From: Melampsora larici-populina 98AG31
Taxonomy: Eukaryota > Basidiomycota > Pucciniomycetes > Pucciniales > Melampsoraceae
Reading direction: 5' to 3'
Assembly: GCF_000204055.1 (NCBI RefSeq)
Contig: NW_006768817.1
Span: 492,365 to 556,364, forward strand
DNA length: 64,000 bases
Position numbers and translations under genes: made by a program. Positions 1-12,805 of this stretch are shown here, piece by piece; the stretch's first letter is position 1, and each line of letters begins with the position of its first letter. The notes below the pieces were generated by a model. The model worked only from the letters and a program-made list of their open reading frames with translations. It had not been told where the DNA came from and ran no database searches.

Positions 1-1209
1 ACAGCTAGATGATTCGTATCAGGTATGGTCAGATGATAGCTTTTAGTGATGAAAGAAGCTATCGATGTAATGACTGATGTCGACTACAGACCTCAGCAAC
101 AACGATTTTCATCAACATGATGATGATGAAGACTTCGATATTCTTCCTTGTGCTCAGCATTGCCGCCACTCTGGGCGTTTGAATGCAAGTTCAACTCGGC
201 AAGCGTAACTTGCAGACCAGCCCTGACACCCAAACTTAACAATGAAACCCGAGTATGGGGGACCCTGATATTTAACGGAGTTTAACCAGGCAACTCGCCG
301 ACCTTCCTGACTCTTTCAGTGGAAACATTGATATAGTGATAGTCGCTGCCATCAGGCCTTTTCCGATCCCAGAAGGGAGCGGCACCCGATATTAAAAATC
401 AAAAATATTCAAATTGGAGGAGAGAGAATCGTCCGAGGTTTCTGAAAAGCTAGTTTGAGAATGCCATCGACGCAAGGTTCCCAAAAATACCCTCGGCTCC
501 TCAAAATCTGAGGCAGTTTAAAGGTTTTGGGTCTTGATCCATACGCACCTTACATCAAAAGAAGCTTGCTGGTAGTGACTATAGTAAGGAAACACGTACA
601 TAGGTCTTTCTAATCCATTGAAATTGAGAAATTGTCATTACGACAATCATGTAGAGGCTAATTTGACCAAGAATAAAATCAACCTGATCAAAGATCACCA
701 AGTAATGGAAGAGTGCATAGCGCCACAAAATACATCATGAATAAAGGACACATCCACGGGGTATCATCCTACTTTGTTATCCTGGAATGACTCAATAGCA
801 TGTCTACCACACCGCCTTGCTTCTTCATCACACATTTGTGCATAGTCTTGTGGGGGCCGCACACCATGAATCCGCGAGGTAGACAATTGAGGTGCGTGCT
901 CACTAAGCAACACCCTGCCGATCTTGATGATGGCCAAAAGCATAAATTGATCTGCAAAAGATGATGCTGAAGTAAGAGCTTGATGATCATGCGTTTCTTC
1001 TTGATCTTCCCTCAGATTAGAGTTTAAGTTTTCTTTGTCAGATGAGTGATCGTAGGTTTTGCTTATAAAGATGACTTACATTAAGCTTCAATCTTCACCA
1101 ATTTCTCTGATCTTTACTTCATCTGATTTCTCTTTACTCAATCCACTTACGTGATAGCAACAAACCATTCCTCACCAGACGGTGTTTCGTATTACTAAGC
1201 TTTTCCAAG
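1..1209. other. Intergenic stretch with one signal-peptide-like mini-ORF
   Basis: No convincing complete gene is visible. The only notable item is a 21-codon ORF at 117-182 (+). It starts with four consecutive ATG codons and continues as a hydrophobic run that reads like a signal peptide, then meets a stop. It could be the first exon of a small secreted protein, but I could not find a phase-compatible second exon. The last few hundred bases are probably the promoter and 5' leader of the downstream dehydrogenase gene. Confidence 0.4.
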
Positions 1210-2920
1210 ATGTCAAAAGCTTTATCATCGAATTCTGGTCAAATCAATTTGGCTGCTGTTCTTTATGGTCCTAAAGATTTAAGAATTGTAAGTTCAAACC
1301 TTCCTTTGGTTCATCGTCTTACTCAGGTTGATCATCCGATTTCTCTTTACTGAAATCGAATTGGAATGATGGAAAAACTTCCTGAGTGATGATAATACCA
1401 ATCGGTCCTAACCGGTCATCAAGCTCAAAAATCAAAGAGATAAAAAACTCCAAAGAAACTGACACCCTTGACTAACCTTTCTTTTTTTTTTCAAGGAATC
1501 AATTCCAATCGAATCACCAAAACCAAATGAAGTACAACTTTTCATCGAGACCACGAGTCTATGTGGTTCAGATTTACATTATTATAGTTTAGGTCGTAAT
1601 GGAAATTTTAAAATTCAAACACCCATCATACTTGGTCATGAATCTTGTGGAAGGATTATAAAATTAGGAAATCAAATTGAAAGAAGTGACTTAAGTTTAG
1701 GACAAAGAGTGGCAATTGAATGTGGTCTGTTTTGTAAATGTTGTGATAGATGTCTTGAGGCTAGATATAATCTTTGTGAAAAGATGGAGTTTAGGTAAGA
1801 TTTCGTTTAAGAATATATTTCGAAAGAAAATGAATCTTACTTGAAGGATTGTTGACTTCTTTGATTGTTTTTTTTTCGGGTTTGGGGGTTTTTGATGAGG
1901 TTTAGATCATCAGCAAAGAATGTACCTCATTCAGATGGGACTTTATGTCAATTAATCAATCATCCAGCTGATTTGGTACACATGTACGTGAAAAATATTC
2001 TGGTAATCATAACAAGACTAACAAAGGATTTTCTCATCTTCCTGACCTTCGTGCTGAAAATAATTGAATTTGGCTTGATCAGTGTTCCAGATGAGATACC
2101 AGCACCGTGTGTTGCACTCCTTGAACCTCTCTCAGTAGTAATGCACGCCTTCGATCGTCTAAAGATAACCAAAGAAACTTCATCAAATATACTAGTGATT
2201 GGAGCAGGTCCAATTGGAATCATAGCCTGTGGACTAGCTCGAGCTCTAGGCATAAGATCAATTTCACTCATAGATATCGATTCTTCAAAAATCGATTTCG
2301 AAGCTAAAGAAATGAAGTGGGCTACTGATTCTTGGGTATCCCCCAAAACTGTTGGAAATACTTTGGAGTCTAGTAAAGGACTTTCGGATTCGATTCTTCA
2401 GAGGTTCAAAAAACCTTCAGGATTTGATTTTACTATTGAATGTACTGGTGTTGGATCTTGTATTCAAACTGGAGTTTATGTATGTTTTTTTTATAATTGA
2501 TTTTATCATATTTTGAAGGAAAAAGAGATAACTAATTGATGATTTATCTTTGTGATTATCTTTAATATGTTTTATACAAAGGTAACTCGATCAGGTGGAA
2601 AATTAGGATTAGTAGGTATGGGAACCCCAGAATTGATGATGCCAATTAGTTCAGCAGCTTTAAGAGAAGTCGACATAATTGGAACATTTAGATACGCCAA
2701 TGTTTATCCTAAAGCTATCAAACTTTTAACTGAGCAAATTAGAGATGAAGGACCATTGAAAAGGATTGAGAGATTGATTACTCATTCTGTTGATTTGAAA
2801 GAAGCTGGTAAAGGATTTAAGTGGTTAGAAGAGGGGAGGGATGAGAATGGTAAAGGGGTTATGAAGATGATGATTACGTCTTCTGTGTCATCTGATTTGA
2901 AGAGTATCTATCACCTTTGA
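1210..2920 (+). CDS. Zinc-dependent polyol (sorbitol/xylitol-type) dehydrogenase
   Basis: Five exons (1210-1287, 1496-1794, 1906-1983, 2083-2479, 2582-2920) join in frame to a 370-residue protein, the usual length for this medium-chain dehydrogenase family. It would oxidise a sugar alcohol such as sorbitol, xylitol or arabinitol with NAD in the cytosol. Visible signatures are the catalytic-zinc motif CGSDLHYY (Cys49) with GHE at 73-75, an intact structural-zinc cluster in the C-x2-C-x2-C-x7-C pattern, the DGT segment, EPLSV (third zinc ligand), and the nucleotide-binding GAGPIG. An aspartate after the second Rossmann strand favours NAD over NADP. All introns are GT...AG. The start is the first in-frame ATG of exon 1. 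The substrate cannot be decided from sequence. The family assignment is secure; a few splice sites could be off by a codon. Confidence 0.9.
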
Positions 2921-4002
2921 GATCTGATGATAAAGTCAATTCATGAATAATTAGGTTGGGAATATATCTAGGTATGACGATCTAGAGGCTCAATCTAAAA
3001 TATATGGTATGATTCATGGTGAGAAAGAGTAAAGCTCAGATATGAAGGATTGATGGAACAGCAGTGGAATATATACCGCACAACAATCAAGCAAAAACTT
3101 CTAAGATAATTTCATTTATGTTTGAATTCTTTCATATTTTCTCCTTAAAGGTTTATCAAATTTTTATAAGTTCATTGAAACTTTTGATCTCAACCAATCA
3201 TATTTATGTACGAGAAATTGTATATACTTATTCTTATTTTCAGAATTACTAAATATAAGCAGACTCTGTACTTCTGCCCCCAAAATAAGGTATTTGTTCT
3301 CTTGATAATGATTGTGAAGGTGAACAGAAAAAGGATTTTGCAATGAAGGAATTCAATAATGTATGTCACAGAAGATGGAAAGAAGCTACCCATAGGACAA
3401 TCCTACAATTTCATCATAAGTTGATCAACTTGCACGAGGAGTGTTTGAAACTTTTACTTACATGAACCAGTTACATCTTAGCATAAATCCACCTTTGGTT
3501 CTGATTCTTCTTTGGAAAACTTCTAATTAAGAAGAAGAAAGCCAAGTCAATAATTTTAAAACTCTGACTAAAACTGGGGGTGAATGATCGTATTTTTTAT
3601 TCAAACTCAAGTAAAGCAGTGTTAAGCTCAGATCCTAATTAATTAAAATTCATCAAACTCAAGATATATTACAACAAATCACTTTGAAATTATCAACCAA
3701 TTACATTCTCTTACAAAACCAAAGATAACAAAACATGAATAGATTGATAAGAGCAAAACTTTAGTTTAGCCAATATATTGGTACAACAAATGTTAGGAAT
3801 TCATATATGTATATAGATATATGTCAATAATGGGAACAAAAGAATTGAAATATGATATACATTACAGTATATGATAATATTACAAAATAAAAAAAATCAG
3901 AATGAGAAGTAAAGAGAACAAAACAAAACATATGGCAAACTCAATGCAAAGTTACTACAGCTTCATAATCAGAAGGAAGTCTATCATGATTGACATTCTT
4001 CA
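2921..4002. other. Convergent intergenic region
   Basis: This AT-rich stretch lies between two convergent genes and presumably holds both 3' untranslated regions. The short ORFs here have no recognisable composition or motif. I see no RNA gene or repeat. Confidence 0.5.
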
Positions 4003-6141
4003 TCATCCACATAGTAATGTACATCCCCAAACAGTCAAAACAGTCGCAGCTGTAGCAAACGTAATGAGAATCCAAGGATGTTTCATAGTAGGCGATATAT
4101 GTTGCCTAGCTGATTGACCTACAACTCGTCTCGGGATCTTCATTTTCCGTCTCACTCGATCTTGAGAAGTATGAGGATCGGATTTAATCGTGTTACTCAA
4201 AACTGAAGCTTTGACTAATACACCTTGGAAGATCTTAATCAAGTTGATTTTTAAATGGCTGAAGCCAAGTTGAAGGATTGCAGAAAGAGAGGGCATTCCC
4301 ATTGGATCGCTCGACATTAATCTTGAGCAGTTGGGATAGCCAGACCGACGAACTTGGACTAAAGCAGGCTTGGCGCGTGTGTTTGCTAGCCGAGGTGATT
4401 GTTTCATCAGATGTAGTACTCTTGATCCTACCTTCTCTGACCAACGATCTGGCTCCAAGTCCAGGCCAAGATGGGATGGTTCAGGTGACGGATCCAAGGT
4501 GTGTGATGTCCTTGTCTCAATAGCTCTCCAAGCAGCCTCGTCAACAAGAAGCCAGTTGAGGCAGCATTCTCGACTTCGAAAGAGACAATCGTCAAATGCC
4601 GGTAAGGGAAGATCATGATGTGAAGAGGATCGGTCTTTTGGTGAGGGGATTGGAAGATGATTGATTCGTTTGGCAGCAAATTGGCGGGTTAGAATGGCAT
4701 GCAAATCGATAGGAGACTTTGTGCCAGTTATTTTGTTGGAGATGAAGGGCTGAACAGGAATCAATCGAGATAAAGCCAATAGAAATGATAAAGTCACCGA
4801 GGAGACCGCTGCGGACGAAAAGGAATAAGTTGATCAGATGAAGTGGTACCTTATGAAAGGAAAGCAAAGAGAGAGTGCTTACGTGCATGGGACATCTCAA
4901 CTAGCGCTACCATATATGCCTCATTCATGATCCAGTTTTCGATAAGGAGACTTAGGTCTTGACTTGATTGACCGCTAGAGTTTGTTGGATGAAGTGCACG
5001 CATGTTCAGAAGAGGTCTTAATCGACCAAAAGATGCCGAAATTTGAGAGAGGAGTGCGTCATGAGTTGCAGAGTCATTGATCTGGAAAAAGGTTTCAAGC
5101 AAATCACGATGGAAGATCAGCAAAAGATTCGAGAGAGAGACAGATCCAGGAGCAGCGCACCTTGAAATCTGAGACCAGATCCCGAGCTCGTCGAATTGTT
5201 AGAGCAGATGCCTTGCCGACCATAGGCTTACAAACTGATGATTTGCCGTCTTCGAACAGTAAAACACGAGGCTTTGGCCCCGCACGAGTGGTCCAAGTAT
5301 GGTGAGAGGGTTGTTCAGCATGTCCCGTTTCCGGTGCATTCAGTCTACGGAGAGATGCTGAGGACATCGACCTTGGACTACTTCCACCTCTTAAACTTGA
5401 ACCCCTACTTGAAGCATTTGAGATAGGATGATGAATAGGCAATCTAGGCATAACAAGGTGTCCGGTAATCCTACTGAGATACTCCCGGGTGGATGTATGC
5501 ATATGATGAGAATCGTCAAATGGAGTTGATGCAAGTGAATCATTAGCGATTTCTTCTTCAACTTCTCCATCTGTAAGTGGACCATTTCGTCTCTGAGAAC
5601 CAGTCTCATGTTCGTGATCTGATAATTCTCTATCACTATCTAAACTTCCCGAGATAGATGAACTTGGATAAGATAATCCCTCAGATGGGTTCCAAGATGA
5701 AAGTGAAATGGGTGATCCATATCTTTCGATAGGTTGATGAAAATGTGGTGAGTGAGGTCCCGAGTTTGATGATGGTAGTCCAAAAGCCCTAGTAGGTTGG
5801 GGAGAAGTAGGAATTGAAGAAGCGGGTTCTGATTGAGAAGTTGATTGAATTGTAGTAGATTGTGTTGTATAATCGGATGATCTGATCGGTCGATTAACAG
5901 TTACTTCTGATGAATCTTCGTCCTCTTCTTCCTCCTCCTGTTCTTCATCTTCTTCATTATTCACTTCATCAAATGAAAAAGTCTCTGATTGAATTGAAGG
6001 TAAAGAAGATAAGGAATAAGATAAATGAGAGAATTCATCGTATTCTAATAATTCTGGAGTTATTGAACCAGTAGAATGTGGTGTTGTAGATGAGTTGGGT
6101 TGTGATTGATTTGAAGTTGTTTGAAGATTAACCTCTGTCAT
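4003..6141 (-). CDS. Tail-anchored acidic/serine-rich orphan protein
   Basis: Three exons on the minus strand (6141-5161, 5081-4883, 4808-4003) give 661 residues in frame. The N-terminal half is low complexity: Ser/Thr/Pro-rich, with a Glu/Asp run encoded around 5900-5960. The middle is predicted helical. The extreme C-terminus has one hydrophobic segment of about 20 residues (WILITFATAATVLTVWGCTLL) followed by only a few residues and the stop, the layout of a tail-anchored membrane protein facing the cytosol, possibly on ER, mitochondria or peroxisomes. The reading frame stays open upstream to 6351, but the ATG at 6141 is preferred because it precedes normal coding composition. I do not recognise a catalytic family. 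The tail anchor is inferred from hydrophobicity only. Confidence 0.75.
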
Positions 6142-6862
6142 TTTTTTCAAGACAGGTAATAATGATGTTGATACGATATGATGTTGATGATAGGATATGA
6201 TGAGAGGTGTGATAGGATGATATGATATGACTTGACTGGTTATTGGTGGTACTGGTGACTCGTGACTCACGGTGAACTTGTGAAGTGTGACAGGGGTTAT
6301 CAAATTAAAATTTAAAACCCGCGAGTTTATGTCAAATCCCCTTGGCATCAAATCATAAATGAACCCTTAAATTGGACTTATCTATGGGTTTTCAAAGGTA
6401 TGACCTCAGAGCTAGTCGTATTTTCATCATCTTGACGATTCTGGGAAACAAGTCATCATTCTTTCGTCAGACTTCTCATCAGATGGGGCAAACAAGATAT
6501 TCAGCATTCACTCATCGATATCCTTTAACCTTTTGGTCTTGATCACAGCTTTTCAAATCCATCAGGTTTGTTGATAATTCTGTGAAGGGACTCTGAACTG
6601 TATGCGTTGCACTGTTGAATCCAGAAATGATCAAGCATTAAGTGTCTATGTACATACTGTATTTGACTCAGATTAAATTGATGGGTTTCTGACAAGCATG
6701 CACTCAGGTCGGTACTCCCTTTAACTTCCCATGGCGAGGCTGAACTTTCGTCCTCCACCTTTGGTCCTTTTGCACCATCACATTCATCGTTGCTTTGAAT
6801 TCATCTCACCTATATACTGCGGTTTTTAGACTTTGGTTTCTCGCTTGATTTCATACTCGATC

Positions 6863-8554
6863 ATGGACCCTAAAAACCCTTCACGAGATTTGGAAGACCA
6901 GATTTTTGGTATGAAGTTTGCGCGATCTTTCGCAGTTGACCAACCGATGGAATCCTGAAAAGTTTATGTTCTTCCTATGTATAGGTGGAGGTGATTCGGA
7001 TCTTTCGGATGTTGAAGGTGGTTAGCTTTTGAAACACATTTGGTTTTTTCTCTTTTTGACACCTCTCATTAACCTCAATTCTCAATTCAAAAATGTGTCA
7101 ATTCTAGATGACCTTCAAAATGCACCGCAGCCCTCAGCCCGTCATCAAGACGAAGATAGAGACGGAGAGTATGAAGATTCAGATGGAGAAGAGGCTCATT
7201 CACAACATGCTCATGATGAAGATTATAATGAAATCAGTCAAACTCGACCAACTTCGACATCTTTTCCTAAATTCCGCAAGTCTTCAAAAGCCGCTGATTC
7301 GTGAGTGCTCTAATTACAGCGGTTCATCTAGATCCCATGAGGATGTGTCAGCACTTAGCTCATCCTTGACGGTTTTTAGCTCTGAGAGGCGACCTCCAAA
7401 GGAAAATAAGCAACGTCGACCGGCCGAAGCAGATCAGCATGTTGATGAGCTTCAGCAGGAAGCCATACCGATTGACCCTGAAGAACGTCAGTGAGATCAT
7501 GACAAACAGCATATGAAAACTGGTACTGATGGATATATGTTTCTAGTCCGAAGACAAGAGCTTTATGACCAGATTGATCAAGCAGCTGGTAAAAATAAGA
7601 AAAACAAAAAACGTAGACGAAAAGGAGGTGATGAAGATTTGGAAATGATGGCGGACGAAGAAGTGTCCAAGCTGAGAGCTAGGATGTTGGGTGCGGTTAA
7701 TATGGATCTCGAAGCCAATGAGGAACGTAGACCTGCAACGGCTAAGATGATGTTGTTACCACTCGTGACGGCCACTATGCAAAAGTGAGTCACTTCGATT
7801 TTACTAACTTGTGATATCTCACATTGACGTACCATTTGGCTCGCTTGGCAGATCTCACTTGGAGACTGCTATACTTGATAACGGAGTGCTCGAAGCGGTC
7901 AAGAAATGGCTTGAACCACTTCCTGATCGATCACTTCCGGCGCTTAACATTCAACGTTCTCTATTGCAGCTGTTGAGTAAAGTGGGTGATTGCTCTTCGC
8001 AAATTTACCTCAACAATCACTGACTATCTTGACTATAGATGACTATCGACACCCAATCTTTGAAATCAAGTGAACTTGGTAAAGTGATTGTATTCTACAC
8101 CAAATGTAAAAGGGTTGACCCCTCAATCAAGCGTTTAGCCGACAACTTATTCAGTAGGTTTTTCTTCACTTATCTCTTGTATTGTTACCCTTGTGAACTC
8201 ATATGATCGGTCACAGCGACCTGGCTCCGTCCTATCATCCGGCGACCGGCTTCTTACCGGTCTCGTGCACCCCTCCCAGTATCATCCCTACCAAACGCAG
8301 ATTCCAACATCATCAATCGACCCACACCTTCATCCCAAGCTCCAAATCGATCTCAACGAGCTCGAATTCCAGAAACCATTCATCAAGCTTTCCAATTTGC
8401 TCCAACATCCACACTTGATGCTAATCCTCAAGGTGATGAAGGAGGATCACAAAATCCTGCATTTAAGAAAGGTAGTCAAAAGGCTACGGCAAAGAAGACA
8501 CGTGAGTGGGCAAGGAAAATGGTAGATGCCAAGAAAGGTCAACGGATGGGATAA
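6863..8554 (+). CDS. IWS1: Transcription elongation factor Iws1/Spn1
   Basis: Eight exons (6863-6908, 6985-7017, 7108-7300, 7380-7486, 7547-7784, 7852-7981, 8039-8153, 8217-8554) make a 399-residue protein. The N-terminal third is acidic and disordered, as in known Iws1 proteins, followed by a basic patch ([11 protein letters not shown]). The C-terminal half carries the TFIIS N-terminal-like helical domain: LRARMLGAV..., [36 protein letters not shown], and the conserved W-x-RPI (WLRPII) after the last intron. Iws1 binds Spt6 and travels with RNA polymerase II in the nucleus, linking elongation to mRNA export. The fourth splice acceptor is a choice among in-frame AGs; 7379 was picked for its pyrimidine tract and TTGAC branch site. 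The first two exons are very short (46 and 33 nt). Confidence 0.88.
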
Positions 8555-9842
8555 ACCGCTTTGGGTATGTTCTTGTCTTGTGGTTGGATTGTGTTGTGCT
8601 CTTTCACTTTAGAAACTTTTCATGCTTGGTAGAATGTATATTATTGTGTTGTTGAATTCTGAACTTGAAGGATAAAACTGGAGTTGATCCACATGCGGAC
8701 ACGCTAGATGACCCTCTATCGAGGCCTTTGTCCTTCAGCAATCAGCCGAGAATATGAATGGTATTGCTAATTTTGAATTGGTGCAAGAGGGGCAACAGGC
8801 TTTTTTCCTCAACATAAATTGAGTATGCCTGATAGCCTCCTTTCAGGCGACGTTTGCCAAACCATGCCTATGATAATGGGACACCCAAAAACACGTTTGA
8901 AAAATACGACCTTGGGGCGTCCGCAGCCAATATACACCACATCTTAGTGAAAAAATGTGACATCTGCATACCGAAACAGATGCCTATGACATTTAAGAAG
9001 AAGTGCATATAATCTTCTGTCATTGCTGGGCCAAGGTCAGTACGTATGTCTTATTGCCCAATCACTTGAGTCTTGAGTCTTTCATATAATTAGATAGCTG
9101 GTTGATCAACACATCTTGCTACATGTGTGTCATGTAGGCAATCTGGCTTTTTTCTTATGAACTTTAAATCTCATTGGCACCCGTTATATCAATCTCAAGG
9201 CTAAAATTGATTCTTTTGTTCACTGACACCCTGACCTTGATCTACCTTGATCTCATATGAATATCGTGAATCTTATCATTACTTGAATGATTTCTTTTGA
9301 TAGCTTCTTTGACTCAACGTCAAACCCAGTGTTTTTGAGGGGCGGATAAGCAAACATTTGGGTGGTCATTAGCCCAGTCTCTGAGAGATGGAAGCTGAAG
9401 GAAACATCAGAAAGACAATATAGAGTGGACGGTTCGTAGCCTACGCAACGGGGTGAGTTATGGTACCATTTTCTCTGCTTCCTTCCTTTGCGAATTACTC
9501 TAAAGCCTCAAGATTCGTGTGTTAAATATTTAGTGGGGGTCTTTTGTCACTCGTGTCCTTTATCACCTTCAATCAGGAGCAGAATAATTCAAGAACTATC
9601 CATGACATATAAGATCACTCAGATATACCAGGCACATAAACAGACCATGACCTCGTGGTACGCAGTGTACACCGTCACGGGTCATTCATCAGCCATAGCT
9701 GGTGGCACTTGATTGAGTGCGGGCTGGGAGGGTAGCAAAGAGGCCCTTCCAGACTTATGGCAAGTATGTACGTAAGCAAGACTGCAAATGTAGAAAAATG
9801 AGGTCTCAGGGCCATACATACATCGCATATTTCCTTCATTTA
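8555..9842. other. Intergenic region
   Basis: Nothing gene-like is supported between the Iws1 stop and the inverted-repeat element. Short ORFs here lack motifs and do not connect through plausible splice sites. Confidence 0.5.
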
Positions 9843-10045
9843 GGGGATACAAAGTAGAAAGCCGGGCACGTGCCCGGGCATGTGCCCACAAGTCCAGAGC
9901 CCAAATCTTGGCTGTAAAATCGGGATCTGGACTTGTGGACACGTAGTGCCCGGAAGTCCACATCCCGAATTTTGGCTGTAAAATTGGGATCAAGAAGCCC
10001 GCAGGTTGGCCCGGGCACGTGTCCCGCGCTCTACTTTGTATCCCC
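9843..10045. mobile_element. 203-bp MITE with ~37-bp terminal inverted repeats
   Basis: The ends read GGGGATACAAAGTAGA at the left and its exact reverse complement at the right. The match extends inward for about 37 bp with a few mismatches through a GCACGTGCCCGGGC block. Each end is flanked by TA (9841-9842 and 10046-10047), consistent with a TA target duplication as made by Tc1/mariner-type transposases. The interior contains two imperfect direct copies of a TTGGCTGTAAAAT motif. No coding capacity, so non-autonomous. GC content is clearly higher than the surroundings. Confidence 0.75.
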
Positions 10046-10474
10046 TAATTGTCTCGCAGCTCAGTTATTTTCAAATTCTCGATGAAGTCATCATGAAAAC
10101 ATCGTACAAAACAAAGTACACTGTTGCTCTTGGAATACTCGCATTTCAAGCTTCGCTGAACCGAAATTTACCAATAAAAAGGAATAGTGATGGTACATCA
10201 ATACAAATGAGTTCTCCTTAATATTTTCACCTTCACGATCAAAATGAAAAACAAATAATTGGTCCACAAGAAAAAGTAAGAAATAATCGTGTATAAGTTG
10301 AAGTTGAGTAAACAAGGAACAATTTAGGTCTTTTGAAATAGTAATTGTTCACATTTAGTATAGAGTTATTTTGGTACTTCTTTGAAAAAGGATATTGGAA
10401 GATAATGATTGATCTAGGTTTTTTTGAAGGCGCAAGCATCATAAGCCGGCTGGAATTGGGGCTAAAGGATGTGA

Positions 10475-11067
10475 TCAAACTTGAGCGCTCGCCATTACTC
10501 GTTGAGCATCGGTCGGTTCTGCATCGGGTGTAGGATTATGAAGAGCAGCCGAACGCGACACCTCTGGCTTTCGCTTACGACCGAACTTTGAGAAGAACCC
10601 CGCTCGTGGTGCCGGTGGTGGTGCGCTGCGCTTGCGACCTCGGCAGCAGAGGCATGTAAGAAGGCCAATCAGAATCAAAAGAGCTCCTGTAGCGCAGATC
10701 ATCGCGGGTGTGAAAGGCCAGAGAAGTCAGCTGTTGAGTACTTTTATCATTCTCGATCATTATTCGATAGCATAGATTGATGACTCGAAAGATGGATAGA
10801 ATGTGCAATTATTATGGGCTTACCAACTCCTCCAAACACGATCCCAACGATCTGTCCAGCTGAAAGCCTATGTCTATGGCAAATTTCGCCATCGCCGAGA
10901 AAGCCTGACCCGTCGTCAATTTCTTCATCATCCGTCAACCATGCACTGTCCTGACATTTGTGAGCAGCCTGAGCATGTGATGGAAACAGGCTTAGAAGAA
11001 GCAAACTCGCAGCGATGACATGAAGGCTTATATGGTAGCTGATGTTTTTGGATCTCGAGAAATGCAT
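10475..11067 (-). CDS. Small signal-peptide, single-pass membrane protein
   Basis: Two exons (11067-10824, 10686-10475) encode 151 residues in frame. The protein begins with a basic stretch and a strong hydrophobic signal peptide ending near an A-x-A site, followed by a short extracytoplasmic segment with cysteines (HKCQDSAW and GEICHRH). A single transmembrane helix spans the splice junction (GQIVGIVFGG joined to ALLILIGLLTCLCC). The cytosolic tail is basic and proline-rich. Topology is therefore type I on the plasma membrane or endomembranes. A Cys pair at the inner membrane edge could be lipid-modified. An in-frame GTG lies upstream, but the ATG at 11067 is the natural start. No family recognised. 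Confidence 0.72.
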
Positions 11068-12805
11068 AGTTTTAATGATAAGCTGTGCCACAATTATTAT
11101 GAAGGCAAGATGAATTGGAAAGAGGTGATGTGGGAATTTCTGTCAGACTCACAGATTCACTCTGGAATTTATAGGCGCAGTGAAGTCAGAAGAAGAACCG
11201 AAGTAAGTTATGCTCATGAATGAGAGTAGGTATGTACGCAGGTTCAATCACTCGATCTGAAGCACGAAGCAAAATATTTATTATAATATTTGGATGTGTA
11301 TAAAGCATCACTACTAGTACAGCGATCGACCCACAAAATGCACATCATATGTGCTCAAAGCAGTTGAAACTTGCTTGAAGTTGAAGTTCACAAATCACAA
11401 AGGGGGAAAATATGAAGGAACTCGCTTGCTAGATTTGTATCAAGTCATCAACATATCTCATTTTATCCAAAGCGGTCACATATCGTGATGGAAGCGAAAA
11501 CTCCGTGATTGGGCCGCGTCCTTTTTCTTATTCTTCTCATATTGATTCGGACGTTCTCAGGGACAGTTTATGTATGGACTATGGATCCATGCGTACCATT
11601 TGGCCGGCTAGTTTTCTCTAACCGACTGTAGTAGCCGAGCATGCCTTACAAGTCGAAACGTTGAGAGTAACATGATCACTCGTAGAATTGGTACTTCCTC
11701 ATGTTCGCTGGAAGGTGTTCGCGCCGCTCTGATCCCGAACTTTTTTTATTCCATCTATCAAAGCAAGATGCACTTCTGTGAGGTGCCAGGCAGTCCCTTG
11801 CCGCCCGGGATGCGACTTATATGCAGGAAGCGTGATCAAAGAAAGCTTCGGGAGTCGGACCCATCCCCTAAAGAAAAACTATTTTCTAATCGGTAAACTT
11901 CGTATGTCATCACCTGCACGCACCGTTATCCTAAAAAAAAGCTCAATTCTATCTGTGAGGTCGAGTAAGAGAGCTCGGTATAAGGAGTGTGAAGGGAATG
12001 TATATTGAGCAATTTTGGTATAGGTGCAACTTTTGAACTGTAGACTGTCACTCTACCTTCTAACTCCACCAAACCACACTAGAGTACTCCTTGCGAGGAA
12101 CGGAGAGCACAAGCCTTGAGTAATCCTCGACCACCTTGATTGCCTTACACGCCTACAAAAGTATCCAAAGTTGTTTGGCATTTGGTTGGTTGAAAAGCTG
12201 CATCACAGTGGTGCGGTGAGTCTACTTACGTCGTGCACCATCTGATGCTATCTGATGGTCATCCAAGCCAAGCAAATCCACCGCTAGACAACCCCATTTA
12301 CGACCGCTATAGTATACCTACTGCACGCCGTTGTTGAAGTCAAGCTTATCATCTCTATGAGCCAAAACTTACCCTTTATTGGTGGTATACTATTACTACA
12401 AGTCAATTTTTGCTTCTTATCTGATGAAGACTGCTGCATTTCACTCTGATAACTGGACTCGTGAAGGGCTGTATAAATTCATGGAGCCTGGATGATTGAT
12501 GCCACAAACAACCTTGTCAGGGGAAGCTTCCTGAAGAGCGCAAAAGAAATGAGATCAACTCTTCAGACGTCATAAAGTTTGCCAAAAGTTAGCAATGATA
12601 ATTGGCTGACAGTGTTGCGCAACTTGCGGCTTGCTGAAGTCGGGTCGTCCCGATAAGTGGCCCCGACTCTGGTAATCGAGGTGTACCGAGCCGATTATGT
12701 AAGACTCCTTCAAGGTCCATCACTGCTCCTTTGATTTCCATCTTCAACTCCTCACCTCCTTGGCCTGTTTAACTTGACCCCATCCTCAAACAACATATAA
12801 ACGAG
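11068..12805. other. Intergenic region, 1.7 kb
   Basis: This is the shared upstream region of the membrane-protein gene (-) and the TAF8-like gene (+). Several ORFs of 70-76 codons occur, but none has coding character or links to a neighbour by splicing. No RNA gene or repeat was detected by eye. Confidence 0.45.

Noticed and set aside
7301..7319. A 19-nt or 31-nt intron in the Iws1 gene
   Set aside because: Too short to splice; the in-frame acceptor at 7379 with a pyrimidine tract is preferred.
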